Positions 1-5,024 are shown, numbered from the stretch's first letter. The stretch: 5,024 nt of DNA from an uncultured Hyphomicrobiales bacterium (GCA_903916165.1 CAIWVR010000144.1:1-5024), one strand, 5' to 3'. The notes: generated by a model not told the origin, from the sequence alone. Translations and numbers: made by a program.

Positions 1-1
1 G

Positions 2-91
2 ACGGGCTTCTATGTGATCGGCGCGCTGTTGCTGGCGATTTGCGTCTATCTGGCGATCACTGTCGCCCGATATCGGCTTGACGAGGTCTGA
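2..91 (+). CDS. C-terminal end of an integral membrane protein (5' end outside window)
   Basis: An open frame enters from the left edge and ends at TGA 89-91, leaving 29 visible residues. About 20 of these form one hydrophobic helix (FYVIGALLLAICVYLAITVA), followed by a short charged tail, RYRLDEV. This is the usual ending of a polytopic membrane protein whose last helix leaves a charged tail, for example an MFS-type transporter, but nothing in 29 residues identifies a family. About 98 bases separate its stop from the next start. I see no convincing terminator in that gap, so it could be co-transcribed with the downstream genes. The frame is judged coding because the helix plus charged tail ends naturally just before the next gene's leader. 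Confidence 0.6.
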   Translation, partial: TGFYVIGALLLAICVYLAITVARYRLDEV

Positions 92-178
92 ACAGGCACC
101 CCTTTACGGCTCCGCCATTTCAGCGCAAATTTGGGGCAGCAGGCGTCCCGCGATCCGACTCGCGCGAGAAACGCCGCC

Positions 179-187
179 AGGGGAGAG
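179..187 (+). promoter_or_regulatory. Strong purine-rich ribosome binding site for the 152-aa membrane protein
   Basis: AGGGGAGAG lies just before ATG 190, with the AGGGGAG core ending 4 bases from the start codon. It fixes the start of this gene against the longer overlapping frame that opens further upstream at 78. The rest of the 98-base gap (92-178) holds no promoter I would defend; the best pair, TTTACG-17-CAAATT at 103-131, matches the -10 consensus poorly. Confidence 0.6.
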
Positions 188-189
188 AC

Positions 190-648
190 ATGGTTACATT
201 CCTGCTCATCTTGCACGGGCTCTGCGCTGTGGCGCTGCTGGGAGCCGTGACACACCAGTCCTTCGCCGTTTGGTGGCCGGCGCGCAAGGCGGGTGGCATG
301 CCGAGCGCATTCCGCGCCGTTCATGCGGCAAAATTCACCAATGGCATCATCTTGCTCTTCGTGGTCACCTTCATTCTGGGCGGGGTCATCTATCCGCCCT
401 ACCGGCTGGCGGTGCGCACCTATCTGGAAACCGCGCGCCTGTGGACGGTCAATGGCTCCTTCGAGTTGAAGGAGCAGTTCCTCGCCATCGGGCTCGGCAT
501 GCTGCCGTTCTACTGGCACGTCTGGCGCCAGCCGCTCGACGAGGCCCTGGCCGGGGCGCGGCGCGCCACCTGCGCGATCCTCTTTTTCGCAGTCTGGTTC
601 GGTTTCCTGACCGGGCATGTGGTCAACAATGTGCGGGGGATTTTCTGA
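190..648 (+). CDS. Uncharacterised four-helix membrane protein with conserved-looking histidines
   Basis: I do not recognise the family, so no function is given. The 152-residue product has about four hydrophobic segments, near residues 3-20, 51-68, 96-113 and 126-142. That makes it a small inner-membrane protein with most of its length in the bilayer. Histidines lie at or near helix ends: H9, H22, H45, H110 and H143. In small bacterial membrane proteins such a pattern can mean haem or metal binding, but this is inference only. A charged FELKEQF motif (91-97) precedes the third helix. The start is well supported by AGGGGAGAG just upstream. Its stop overlaps the next start by one base (TGATG), which implies translational coupling, so the two small membrane proteins are probably partners in one complex. 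Other possibilities are a CopD-like or cytochrome b-like subunit; neither can be confirmed by eye. Confidence 0.85.
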   Translation: MVTFLLILHGLCAVALLGAVTHQSFAVWWPARKAGGMPSAFRAVHAAKFTNGIILLFVVTFILGGVIYPPYRLAVRTYLETARLWTVNGSFELKEQFLAIGLGMLPFYWHVWRQPLDEALAGARRATCAILFFAVWFGFLTGHVVNNVRGIF

Positions 649-965
649 TGCTTGCCGCCCGTTTCACGCCCGTCTTCTCGGCTGCCTTCGCCCTGATCTA
701 TTGCGTCGCCGAACAGTTCAACATCGCGCTCGTCACCTATCATCCGCGCCTGCGCGAATGGGGCTGGCTGACAGAGGCGCCGCGCAATGGACCGGGCATG
801 TACTGGTTTGGCTGGGTCGGCACAGCCTGTCTGGGCGCGCTCGCCGTCGCCATCTTGTCGCTGCCGCTGACGCGAAACCGCGCGCCACAATGGATCGGCT
901 GGGCCGTCCCGCTCGCGATCATGGTGGCCTTTGTCTATCTGCTGCGCGCCTTCTTCCTGCGCTGA
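648..965 (+). CDS. Uncharacterised three-helix small membrane protein
   Basis: The family is not recognised. The 105-residue product has three hydrophobic segments, near residues 6-28, 51-73 and 82-103. A polar loop between the first two contains a tryptophan/arginine-rich stretch (HPRLREWGW, 32-40). It ends in a short basic tail, FFLR. The ATG at 648 shares its A with the upstream TGA, and GGGGGA at 635-640 lies 7 bases before it, so both coupling and a direct ribosome site support this start. The 1-base overlap and similar size make it a likely partner of the four-helix protein before it. An acidic residue plus asparagine within the first helix (AEQFN, 21-25) is unusual inside a membrane segment and may be a functional site (inference). 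Confidence 0.83.
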   Translation: MLAARFTPVFSAAFALIYCVAEQFNIALVTYHPRLREWGWLTEAPRNGPGMYWFGWVGTACLGALAVAILSLPLTRNRAPQWIGWAVPLAIMVAFVYLLRAFFLR

Positions 966-980
966 CCCAAGGAACCCGCC

Positions 981-1367
981 ATGCTCCGTTCCCTCGCACG
1001 CGCCAGCCTCGTCTGCTGCACCATCCTGTCACTCGCCCCGGCGCTGGCCGGGGGCGACGATGTCGAGCCGGGTCTTGAAGATCCGGCCGACGGCCCGCCC
1101 TTCTTCGGCGACGTGCTCAATATCAAGGGCCGCAAGACGCTGGTCGATGCGCTGGTGCGCGCCGAATTCGGCAAGGGTCAGGTCATTCTCACGCGCACCG
1201 ATCCGGAGGGAAAATTCCGCTTCGGCGCCTTCGGGCGCACGGTTGATCCGAATTCGATCAAGATTTCCTGCGCGATGAAGGGCTTCAAGGCGGTGGATAC
1301 CATCCGCACGCCGGGCCGGCGCGACGAGGATCCGATCGAGGTGCAATGCCTGCTCGAGCCCGAATGA
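981..1367 (+). CDS. Exported small protein with transthyretin / carboxypeptidase-regulatory-like domain
   Basis: The 128-residue product begins with a Sec signal peptide: basic MLRSLAR, a hydrophobic core, and an ALA cleavage site after residue 23. The mature part is acidic at first (GGDDVEPGLEDPADG) and then forms one beta-rich domain. The pattern PFFGDVLNIKG...VDALVRAE...VILTRTDPEGKFRFGAFG (about 40-85) is the typical layout of a carboxypeptidase-regulatory-like/transthyretin-like fold: an opening strand, an added-material strand, then a D-x-x-G-x-[FY] turn. Two cysteines, C97 (ISCAMKGFK) and C123 (VQCLLE), could form a disulfide in the periplasm. The two cysteines in the signal core do not form a lipobox. 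Fifteen bases separate it from the previous stop, and AAGGAA at 969-974 is a good ribosome site, so it is the third gene of this unit. Such domains usually aid folding or protein-protein contact rather than catalysis. The real role is unknown. Confidence 0.82.
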   Translation: MLRSLARASLVCCTILSLAPALAGGDDVEPGLEDPADGPPFFGDVLNIKGRKTLVDALVRAEFGKGQVILTRTDPEGKFRFGAFGRTVDPNSIKISCAMKGFKAVDTIRTPGRRDEDPIEVQCLLEPE

Positions 1368-1370
1368 GAA

Positions 1371-1391
1371 ACGCCGCCTCGAGGGCGGCGT
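1371..1391. terminator. Perfect 8-bp hairpin between convergent genes, likely terminator
   Basis: ACGCCGCC (1371-1378) pairs perfectly with GGCGGCGT (1384-1391) around a TCGAG loop. It starts 3 bases after the stop of the exported-protein gene and 28 bases beyond the stop of the opposing VOC gene. Read on the minus strand it is followed at once by TTTCTC, so it resembles an intrinsic terminator most for the VOC gene. On the plus strand the nearest T-run (TTTTT, 1405-1409) is 13 bases away, so termination there would be weaker. It plausibly serves both directions. Confidence 0.65.
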
Positions 1392-1419
1392 CCACAATGG
1401 CTGATTTTTAAGCGGATGC

Positions 1420-1812
1420 TTATTCCGGCACGGGCTCGCCGTGCAGATCCATGATCTCGATGACATTGCGGTCAGGGTCATGGAAATAGGCGCTGCGGCC
1501 GCGGAACGTGCCATGTTCGCGCATTTCTTCCTTGAAGACGCGGATGTTCTTTTCGGCCAGCATCTTTTTCATCGCATCGTAAGCGTCGCCGCGGAAGACG
1601 AAGGCCGTGTGGATGTCGTGCTTGTCGCCGACATTGGGGTTGATCTCGTTCTCCGAGAGGGTCAGAACGAAATAGCTGTTCTCGCAGCGCATGAAGACCA
1701 TGTGATTGTTGCGCCGGACTTTCGTCAGTCCCAGAATGCCCGTGTAGAAAGCTTCCGAGCGGTCGAGTTCCTTGACCGGGATCGTGAAGTGGAGAACGGC
1801 TTCGGCTTTCAT
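1420..1812 (-). CDS. VOC superfamily protein (glyoxalase/fosfomycin-resistance/dioxygenase fold)
   Basis: The 130-residue product shows the paired beta-alpha-beta-beta-beta modules of the vicinal oxygen chelate fold. Module one starts LHFTIPVKELDRSEAFYTGI (7-26). Module two starts KHDIHTAFVF (64-73) and ends with GRSAYFHDPDRNVIEIMDL (105-123), the family's classic closing strand. Candidate metal ligands are H8, H68 and E119, with spacing close to the H/H/E triad of FosA-type enzymes. Length is normal for a single-chain VOC protein that dimerises. The likely class is a metal-dependent lyase, isomerase, dioxygenase or thiol transferase in the cytoplasm; the substrate cannot be read. AGGGGA at 1819-1824 lies 6 bases before the ATG. 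The gene is transcribed divergently from the solute-receptor gene and convergently with the exported-protein gene, so it appears to be a single-gene transcript. It could detoxify or process a compound handled by its divergent neighbours (inference). Confidence 0.9.
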   Translation of the reverse strand: MKAEAVLHFTIPVKELDRSEAFYTGILGLTKVRRNNHMVFMRCENSYFVLTLSENEINPNVGDKHDIHTAFVFRGDAYDAMKKMLAEKNIRVFKEEMREHGTFRGRSAYFHDPDRNVIEIMDLHGEPVPE

Positions 1813-1838
1813 TTTCTATCCCCTGTTGTTTTGTCCAA

Positions 1839-1867
1839 ACCCTAGAACCCGGCGCGCCGCTTGGCAA
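1839..1867 (-). promoter_or_regulatory. Candidate sigma-70 promoter for the VOC gene
   Basis: On the minus strand TTGCCA (1867-1862; five of six bases match TTGACA) is followed after exactly 17 bases by TAGGGT (1844-1839; T1, A2 and T6 of TATAAT match). Transcription would begin near 1832, giving a leader of about 20 bases that still contains the AGGGGA ribosome site. The fit in position and spacing is good, but the -10 box is only half consensus and GC-rich alphaproteobacterial promoters are loosely defined. Confidence 0.4.
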
Positions 1868-1884
1868 TCTTCTGGCTGCGGTTT

Positions 1885-1913
1885 GGCTGGCGTTGCAATT
1901 CGAAGTGCCAGCC
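1885..1913. repeat. 7-bp inverted repeat in the divergent promoter region, possible operator
   Basis: GGCTGGC (1885-1891) and GCCAGCC (1907-1913) form a perfect inverted repeat with a 15-base spacer. The arm centres are 22 bases apart, about two helical turns, which is the geometry expected for a dimeric DNA-binding protein. The right arm lies inside the spacer of the candidate plus-strand promoter, and the arms bracket its -35 box, so a bound regulator would affect transcription of the receptor gene. It could instead form an RNA hairpin if transcription starts further upstream, or be chance in GC-rich DNA. No regulator gene is in the window. Confidence 0.35.
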
Positions 1914-1921
1914 GGTAGCTT
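1893..1921 (+). promoter_or_regulatory. Candidate sigma-70 promoter for the receptor/monooxygenase unit
   Basis: TTGCAA (1893-1898; four of six match TTGACA) is separated by 17 bases from TAGCTT (1916-1921; T1, A2 and T6 match TATAAT). The start would fall near 1928, leaving a leader of about 35 bases before ATG 1963. The match is modest, and the call rests mainly on the correct spacing and the right place in a divergent intergenic region. Confidence 0.3.
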
Positions 1922-1950
1922 GCCGCCAACGGTCGGAAATCTGGCCATCA

Positions 1951-1955
1951 GGGAG
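1951..1955 (+). promoter_or_regulatory. Ribosome binding site that decides the receptor start codon
   Basis: GGGAG at 1951-1955 is 7 bases before ATG 1963 but only 1 base before the in-frame ATG at 1957. Normal spacing therefore favours 1963. That choice also gives a signal peptide starting MRRNA, with the positive charge right at the N-terminus. Confidence 0.6.
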
Positions 1956-1962
1956 CATGCCC

Positions 1963-2997
1963 ATGCGGCGGAACGCGATTACGGCTTTTGTCAGCTTCTG
2001 TCTTGCCGGCCTCGCGGCGTCAGCGCCCGCGCGCGCCGATGCGATCGCGGATTTTTACAAGGGCAAGACTGTGAGCCTCATCGTCTCGTCGTCGACGGGC
2101 GGTGGCTATGACACGCTGGCGCGTATGCTGACGAAATATGTCTCGCGCCATTTGCCGGGCTCGCCCAATATCGTGATTCGCAATATGCCGGGCGCGGGCG
2201 GGATTGTCGCGACCAACCACCTTTATTCCATCGCGCCGAAAGACGGCAGTGTGATAGGGGCCGTGCAGAACAACACGCCCTTCGAGCCGCTGTTTGGCAC
2301 CAAGGAAGCGCAATATGACGCCAGCAAGTTTTACTGGCTTGGCTCGCCCTCGGTCGAGACCAGCGTCCTGACGATCTGGCATACCTCGCCGGTCAATAAT
2401 CTGGATGATGCCCGCAGCATTGAACTCAAGATGGGCTCGTCAGGTGCCAATTCCACACCGAGTTTCTATGGCCGCCTGCTCAATGAGACGCTCGGCGTGA
2501 AGCTGAAGCTGATCGTCGGCTATCCGGGTCAGAATGACGCGCTGCTGGCGATGGAACGTGGCGAGCTCGATGGCTATCCGAGCGTGTTTTACAACAGCCT
2601 CGTGGCCACGCGGCCGCAATGGCTGCCGGAAAAGAAGGTCAAGCTCATCGTGCAATATGGCGCGGAAAAGCTCGCTCAGCTGCCGGATGTGCCCTTTATC
2701 ATGGATCTCATGAAGACCGAGGAAGACCGCCAGCTCTGGCGGATCGCGGTCGGCCCGATCGCCACCGGCCGTCCCTATCTGCTGCCGCCGGGCACGTCGC
2801 CCGAGCGCGTCGCTGCCATGCGCCTGGCGTTCTGGGATGCCTTCAACGACAAGGAATTCCTCGCCGAGCAGGCGCGCGCCAATCTGGGCGCGGATACGCC
2901 TCGCAGTGGAGAGCAGATTCAGGATATTATCGCGCAAGCCTACAAGTCGCCGCCCGCCGTGGTAGAACGGCTGAAGAAGCTCCAGCAGAGCCAGTGA
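1963..2997 (+). CDS. Tripartite tricarboxylate transporter substrate-binding protein (TctC/Bug family)
   Basis: This is a periplasmic solute receptor of the TctC/Bug family, which bind organic acids such as carboxylates, dicarboxylates and aromatic acids and hand them to a TctA/TctB permease. The 344-residue product has a Sec signal (MRRN, hydrophobic core, APARA with cleavage after residue 25) and then the family opening ADFYKGKTVSLIV (29-41). Two ligand loops are visible: SSSTGGGYDTLAR (42-54) and NMPGAGGIVATNHLY (74-88). Further marks are APKDG (91-95), GYPGQNDALLAMERGELDG (186-204) and RPYLLPPGTSPERV (270-283). Length is slightly above the usual 300-330 residues. The frame stays open upstream to 1861, but the ribosome site and signal peptide favour ATG 1963. 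It is an orphan here, as no TctA or TctB gene is in the window. The monooxygenase gene follows after 11 bases, so the two are probably co-transcribed. The ligand cannot be read from the sequence. Confidence 0.93.
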   Translation: MRRNAITAFVSFCLAGLAASAPARADAIADFYKGKTVSLIVSSSTGGGYDTLARMLTKYVSRHLPGSPNIVIRNMPGAGGIVATNHLYSIAPKDGSVIGAVQNNTPFEPLFGTKEAQYDASKFYWLGSPSVETSVLTIWHTSPVNNLDDARSIELKMGSSGANSTPSFYGRLLNETLGVKLKLIVGYPGQNDALLAMERGELDGYPSVFYNSLVATRPQWLPEKKVKLIVQYGAEKLAQLPDVPFIMDLMKTEEDRQLWRIAVGPIATGRPYLLPPGTSPERVAAMRLAFWDAFNDKEFLAEQARANLGADTPRSGEQIQDIIAQAYKSPPAVVERLKKLQQSQ

Positions 2998-3008
2998 GAC
3001 GAAACGCC

Positions 3009-4175
3009 ATGCTCGACAAAACAAAGGGCGTCACCGCCATCGACCTGATCGCCTATGCTGAAGGGCTCGTCCCCGTGCTCGCGGCGCGTGCCGCCGAGGC
3101 CGAAACCTTGCGCCGCTGCCCGGACGCCACGGTCGCCGATTATGTATCCCTCGGTCTGCTGCGCGTCTGCCAGCCGAAGGCCTATGGCGGCTATGAGCTT
3201 GGTTATGACGTATTGTGCACGATCATCCAGACGCTGGCGCGCGGCTGCGCCTCGCAGGCCTGGACTTATATGGTGCTGGCCGACAATCCGCTGAAGCTCG
3301 CGACCTTCTCGAAGGAGGCGCAGGACGATGTCTGGGCGCAGGACGATACGCAGCGCGTCGGCGTTGCGGTTTCGGCGGTCGGCAAGGCCAAGCGCGTCGA
3401 CGGCGGCATTCTCTGGTCGGGCCAGCATGGCTTTTCGAGCGGCATCGACCATGCCCACTGGCTGATCTGCGGCGGCTTCATCGACGAGGCAGACGGCAGC
3501 AAGACCGGCTGCATGGCGCTGATCCCGAAAAGCGATGTGACGCTCCTCGACGACTGGAAAGTCGTCGGCCTCGCGGGCACCGGCTCGAGGAGCTTCATCG
3601 TCGACGGGGCTTTCGTGCCCGCGCATCGCATCATCCTCAAGAAGGATTATGATGCGGGCGCGACGCCCGGTGCCGAGATCCACGATTATCCGGTGTTTCG
3701 CATGCCGCGTGGCGGCGTGTCGGCGGCCAGCTATACGGCGGTCGCCGTCGGCTCCGCGCAGGCGCTCCTGCAAAGCTTCTACGATTATACGGCACCGCGC
3801 AAATCGCGCGGCAAGTCGGTCGCCGACCAGCCCGGCACGCAAATGCTGATCGGCCTTGCCTCGGCGGAGATCGAGGCGGCGGACCGCATGTATATGGGCG
3901 CTTTGCGCGAGACCATGGAGGTGCTGGAGCGTGGCGACAAGGTCTCGCGCGAGCAGCAGGTGCAGGGCAAGCGCAATTGTTGCTATGCCGCACAGATTGC
4001 CATGCAGGCGGCATCGAAATTGTTCAATTCTGCGGGCGGTCGCGCCTTGTTCCTCGACAATGCGATGCAGCGTCAGTTCCGTGACTGCTTTGCGGCTTCC
4101 GCCCATCACTCCTTGTCGTGGGACTCTGCCGCGATGGAATATGGCAAGCAACAGCTTGAGGCGCATGGCGACTGA
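3009..4175 (+). CDS. Acyl-CoA dehydrogenase-fold flavin-dependent monooxygenase (group D, HpaB/HsaA-like)
   Basis: The 388-residue product has the three-part acyl-CoA dehydrogenase layout. A helical N-terminal domain (about 10-115) includes the YVSLGLLRVCQPKAYGG segment. A central beta domain (about 116-210) contains SGQHGFSSGIDHAHW (137-151) and VVGLAGTGSRSFIVDGAFVP (185-204). A C-terminal four-helix bundle (about 235-380) ends QRQFRDCFAASAHHS (354-368). The SSG-DHA-W motif, the GTGS-VD-FVP motif and the RD...A-HH ending are typical of two-component monooxygenases such as the p-hydroxyphenylacetate and HsaA-type phenol hydroxylases and DszC relatives. These enzymes use reduced flavin from a separate reductase. 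The yEGT-type segment with the catalytic glutamate of true acyl-CoA dehydrogenases is replaced here by ASAHHS, which argues against a dehydrogenase. The start at 3009 is 11 bases after the receptor stop, with only a weak GTGAGA ribosome site at 2994-2999, so translation may be coupled. The frame stays open upstream inside the receptor gene, but that part is a shadow. No flavin reductase gene is in the window. The substrate is unknown. Confidence 0.88.
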   Translation: MLDKTKGVTAIDLIAYAEGLVPVLAARAAEAETLRRCPDATVADYVSLGLLRVCQPKAYGGYELGYDVLCTIIQTLARGCASQAWTYMVLADNPLKLATFSKEAQDDVWAQDDTQRVGVAVSAVGKAKRVDGGILWSGQHGFSSGIDHAHWLICGGFIDEADGSKTGCMALIPKSDVTLLDDWKVVGLAGTGSRSFIVDGAFVPAHRIILKKDYDAGATPGAEIHDYPVFRMPRGGVSAASYTAVAVGSAQALLQSFYDYTAPRKSRGKSVADQPGTQMLIGLASAEIEAADRMYMGALRETMEVLERGDKVSREQQVQGKRNCCYAAQIAMQAASKLFNSAGGRALFLDNAMQRQFRDCFAASAHHSLSWDSAAMEYGKQQLEAHGD

Positions 4176-4222
4176 GGGCGCACACCGCCCGTGTCGAAGC
4201 GTTGCTGGCGCCGGGTTCAATG

Positions 4223-4246
4223 AGCGCGGACAGGCTCGTCCGCGCT
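4223..4246. terminator. Perfect 9-bp hairpin in convergent gap, likely shared terminator
   Basis: AGCGCGGAC (4223-4231) pairs perfectly with GTCCGCGCT (4238-4246) around the loop AGGCTC. It lies in the 75-base gap between the monooxygenase stop (4175) and the stop of the opposing chromate transporter (4251). No T-run follows on either strand, so it is not a textbook intrinsic terminator. Position and a perfect GC-rich stem still make a bidirectional terminator or 3'-end stabiliser the simplest reading. A smaller GGGCG/CGCCC stem (4176-4180 with 4186-4190) directly follows the monooxygenase stop. Confidence 0.55.
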
Positions 4247-4250
4247 GACC

Positions 4251-5024
4251 TCACAAGGTAACGCCCGCGAGATAAAGCACGACACCCGCCGCCGCGCTGG
4301 CCGCCAGCACGCGCAGCAGTCCCGCCCTGAGCCAGAACACGCCGGCTGCCGCCCCCAGTGCGAGGGCGAGCGCCCATGGGTTGACGGAGGCAAGCTCTGG
4401 CAGATCGAGGCCGTGCCAGTCGATCATCCGCGCAAACAGCGTGTGCATGGCAAACCAGACGGCCAGATTGAGGATCACGCCGACGACGGCGGCGGTGATC
4501 GCGCCCAGCGCACCCGACAGCGCCTTGTTGTCGCGCAACCGCTCGATGTGGGGCGCGCCGAGGAAGATCCACAGGAAGCAGGGCGTGAACGTGACCCAGG
4601 TTGCGAGCAGCCCGCCGAGCACCCCGGCAGTGAGCGGCGCGAGCGTGCCGGGATCGCGAAACGCCCCCATAAAGCCGACGAATTGCAGCACCATGATCAG
4701 CGGGCCGGGCGTTGTTTCCGCCATGCCGAGGCCGTCCAGCATTTCGCCGGGCTTCAACCAGTGAAAGCCCTCGACCGCCTGCTGTGCGACATAGGCCAGC
4801 ACCGCATAGGCACCGCCGAAGGTGACAACGGCCATTTTCGAGAAGAACAGTGCGATCTGCGCAAAGACATCGCCGGTGCCCAGCGTCGCCACGATGATGC
4901 CGACGGGCGCAAGCCACAGGATGGCGCAGGCCAGCGCGGCGCGATGCGCGTCGCGTCGCATGGCGGGCGATTGCTCGAAGGGCGCGTCGCTGAGCAGGGC
5001 AGGGCCATGATTGGCGCCGCCCGC
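4251..5024 (-). CDS. chrA: Chromate transporter ChrA, C-terminal half (5' end outside window)
   Basis: The frame is open from the right edge to TGA 4253-4251, giving 257 visible residues. The first possible ATG, at 4961, is probably internal because 21 further codons without a stop precede it, and their product (GPALLSDAPFEQSPA) looks like the linker between the two halves of long-chain ChrA. The visible part is the second chromate-transport domain: FFSKMAVVTFGGAYAVLAYV, then GLGMAETTPGPLIMVLQFVG, then TWVTFTPCFLWIFLGAPHIE and a VVGVILNLAVWFAMH helix. It ends in a hydrophobic hairpin (ALALALGAAAGVFWLRAG onward to LYLAGVTL). These are signature stretches of the CHR family, inner-membrane proteins that export chromate using the proton motive force. 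Long-chain members carry two such domains in about 400-450 residues, so the N-terminal domain should lie just beyond the window. It converges on the monooxygenase gene and belongs to a separate transcript. Confidence 0.93.
   Translation of the reverse strand, partial: AGGANHGPALLSDAPFEQSPAMRRDAHRAALACAILWLAPVGIIVATLGTGDVFAQIALFFSKMAVVTFGGAYAVLAYVAQQAVEGFHWLKPGEMLDGLGMAETTPGPLIMVLQFVGFMGAFRDPGTLAPLTAGVLGGLLATWVTFTPCFLWIFLGAPHIERLRDNKALSGALGAITAAVVGVILNLAVWFAMHTLFARMIDWHGLDLPELASVNPWALALALGAAAGVFWLRAGLLRVLAASAAAGVVLYLAGVTL

Noticed and set aside
166..178. GAGAAACGCCGCC occurs here and again at 1366-1378
   Set aside because: Only 13 bases are shared. One copy is in a leader and the other forms a hairpin arm; flanks differ, so chance or low complexity is enough.
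78..965. 295-codon plus-strand frame reaching into the three-helix protein gene
   Set aside because: Only its end (from 648) encodes a plausible protein. The upstream part is out of frame with the four-helix gene, which has its own strong ribosome site.
1441..1845. 134-codon plus-strand frame opposite the VOC gene
   Set aside because: The antisense shadow has no motifs, while the minus strand shows full VOC modules.
1850..1859. 10-base palindrome CGGCGCGCCG in the divergent region
   Set aside because: Short self-complementary G/C strings are expected by chance in such DNA, and it falls in the spacer of the candidate minus-strand promoter without further support.
1862..1877. Possible sigma-54 promoter: TGGCA then TGGCT with the GG and GC pairs 12 bases apart
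   Set aside because: Spacing fits -24/-12, but the second half has GG in place of TG and the CG after TGGCA is missing. The same bases also fit the opposite-strand -35 box, and there is no sign of an enhancer-binding regulator. Too weak to annotate.
2940..4220. 426-codon open frame on the minus strand opposite the monooxygenase
   Set aside because: The product is rich in Arg, His and Ala with no recognisable domain, and it lies antisense to a gene with clear family motifs. This is a GC-skew shadow frame.
4024..4917. 297-codon minus-strand frame overlapping the chromate transporter
   Set aside because: It is an out-of-frame copy of the ChrA region with an Arg-rich, motif-free product. The neighbouring frame carries all the CHR-family signatures.
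4251..4961. Reading the chromate transporter as a complete short-chain (single-domain) ChrA starting at the ATG at 4961
   Set aside because: The frame stays open to the window edge with linker-like residues, and the domain matches the second half of long-chain ChrA. A start inside the window is unlikely, although the missing sequence would decide it.

Overview
The window reads as GC-rich chromosomal DNA of an alphaproteobacterium, probably of the Hyphomicrobiales (Bradyrhizobium/Bosea/Rhodopseudomonas-like). That placement is inferred from G/C-rich third codon positions, tight operons with AGGGG/AAGGA-type ribosome sites, and the gene types: an extracytoplasmic solute receptor of the tripartite tricarboxylate (TctC/Bug) class, a ChrA-type chromate transporter and a transthyretin-like exported protein. 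No similarity search was possible. I saw no RNA gene, insertion sequence, CRISPR array, prophage or origin. No gene-free stretch exceeds about 150 bases.

Layout. Left edge (2-91, +): the last 29 codons of a membrane protein. 190-1367 (+): a compact three-gene unit made of a 152-aa four-helix membrane protein, a 105-aa three-helix membrane protein whose start overlaps the previous stop (TGATG), and a 128-aa exported protein with a transthyretin/carboxypeptidase-regulatory-like fold. A perfect 8-bp hairpin at 1371-1391 closes this unit and faces a convergent VOC (glyoxalase/dioxygenase superfamily) gene at 1420-1812 (-). A 150-bp divergent region (1813-1962) holds candidate promoters on both strands and a 7-bp inverted repeat. 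From it starts a two-gene + strand unit: a TctC/Bug substrate-binding protein (1963-2997), then 11 bases later an acyl-CoA-dehydrogenase-fold flavin monooxygenase of the HpaB/HsaA type (3009-4175). A second perfect hairpin (4223-4246) lies in the convergent gap before the C-terminal half of a chromate transporter (4251-5024, -), which runs off the right edge.

How the genes may work together. The substrate-binding protein and the monooxygenase look co-transcribed. This suggests, by inference only, capture of an organic acid (perhaps aromatic) in the periplasm followed by flavin-dependent oxidation in the cytoplasm. The TctA/TctB membrane subunits and the flavin reductase that such proteins need are not in the window. 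The divergent VOC gene could act on the same compound, but it also fits a stand-alone detoxification protein. The three small left-hand genes are an uncharacterised envelope cassette. I found no clear sign of a wholly new system. The least explained parts are this cassette and the receptor/monooxygenase pair with its shared regulatory region.
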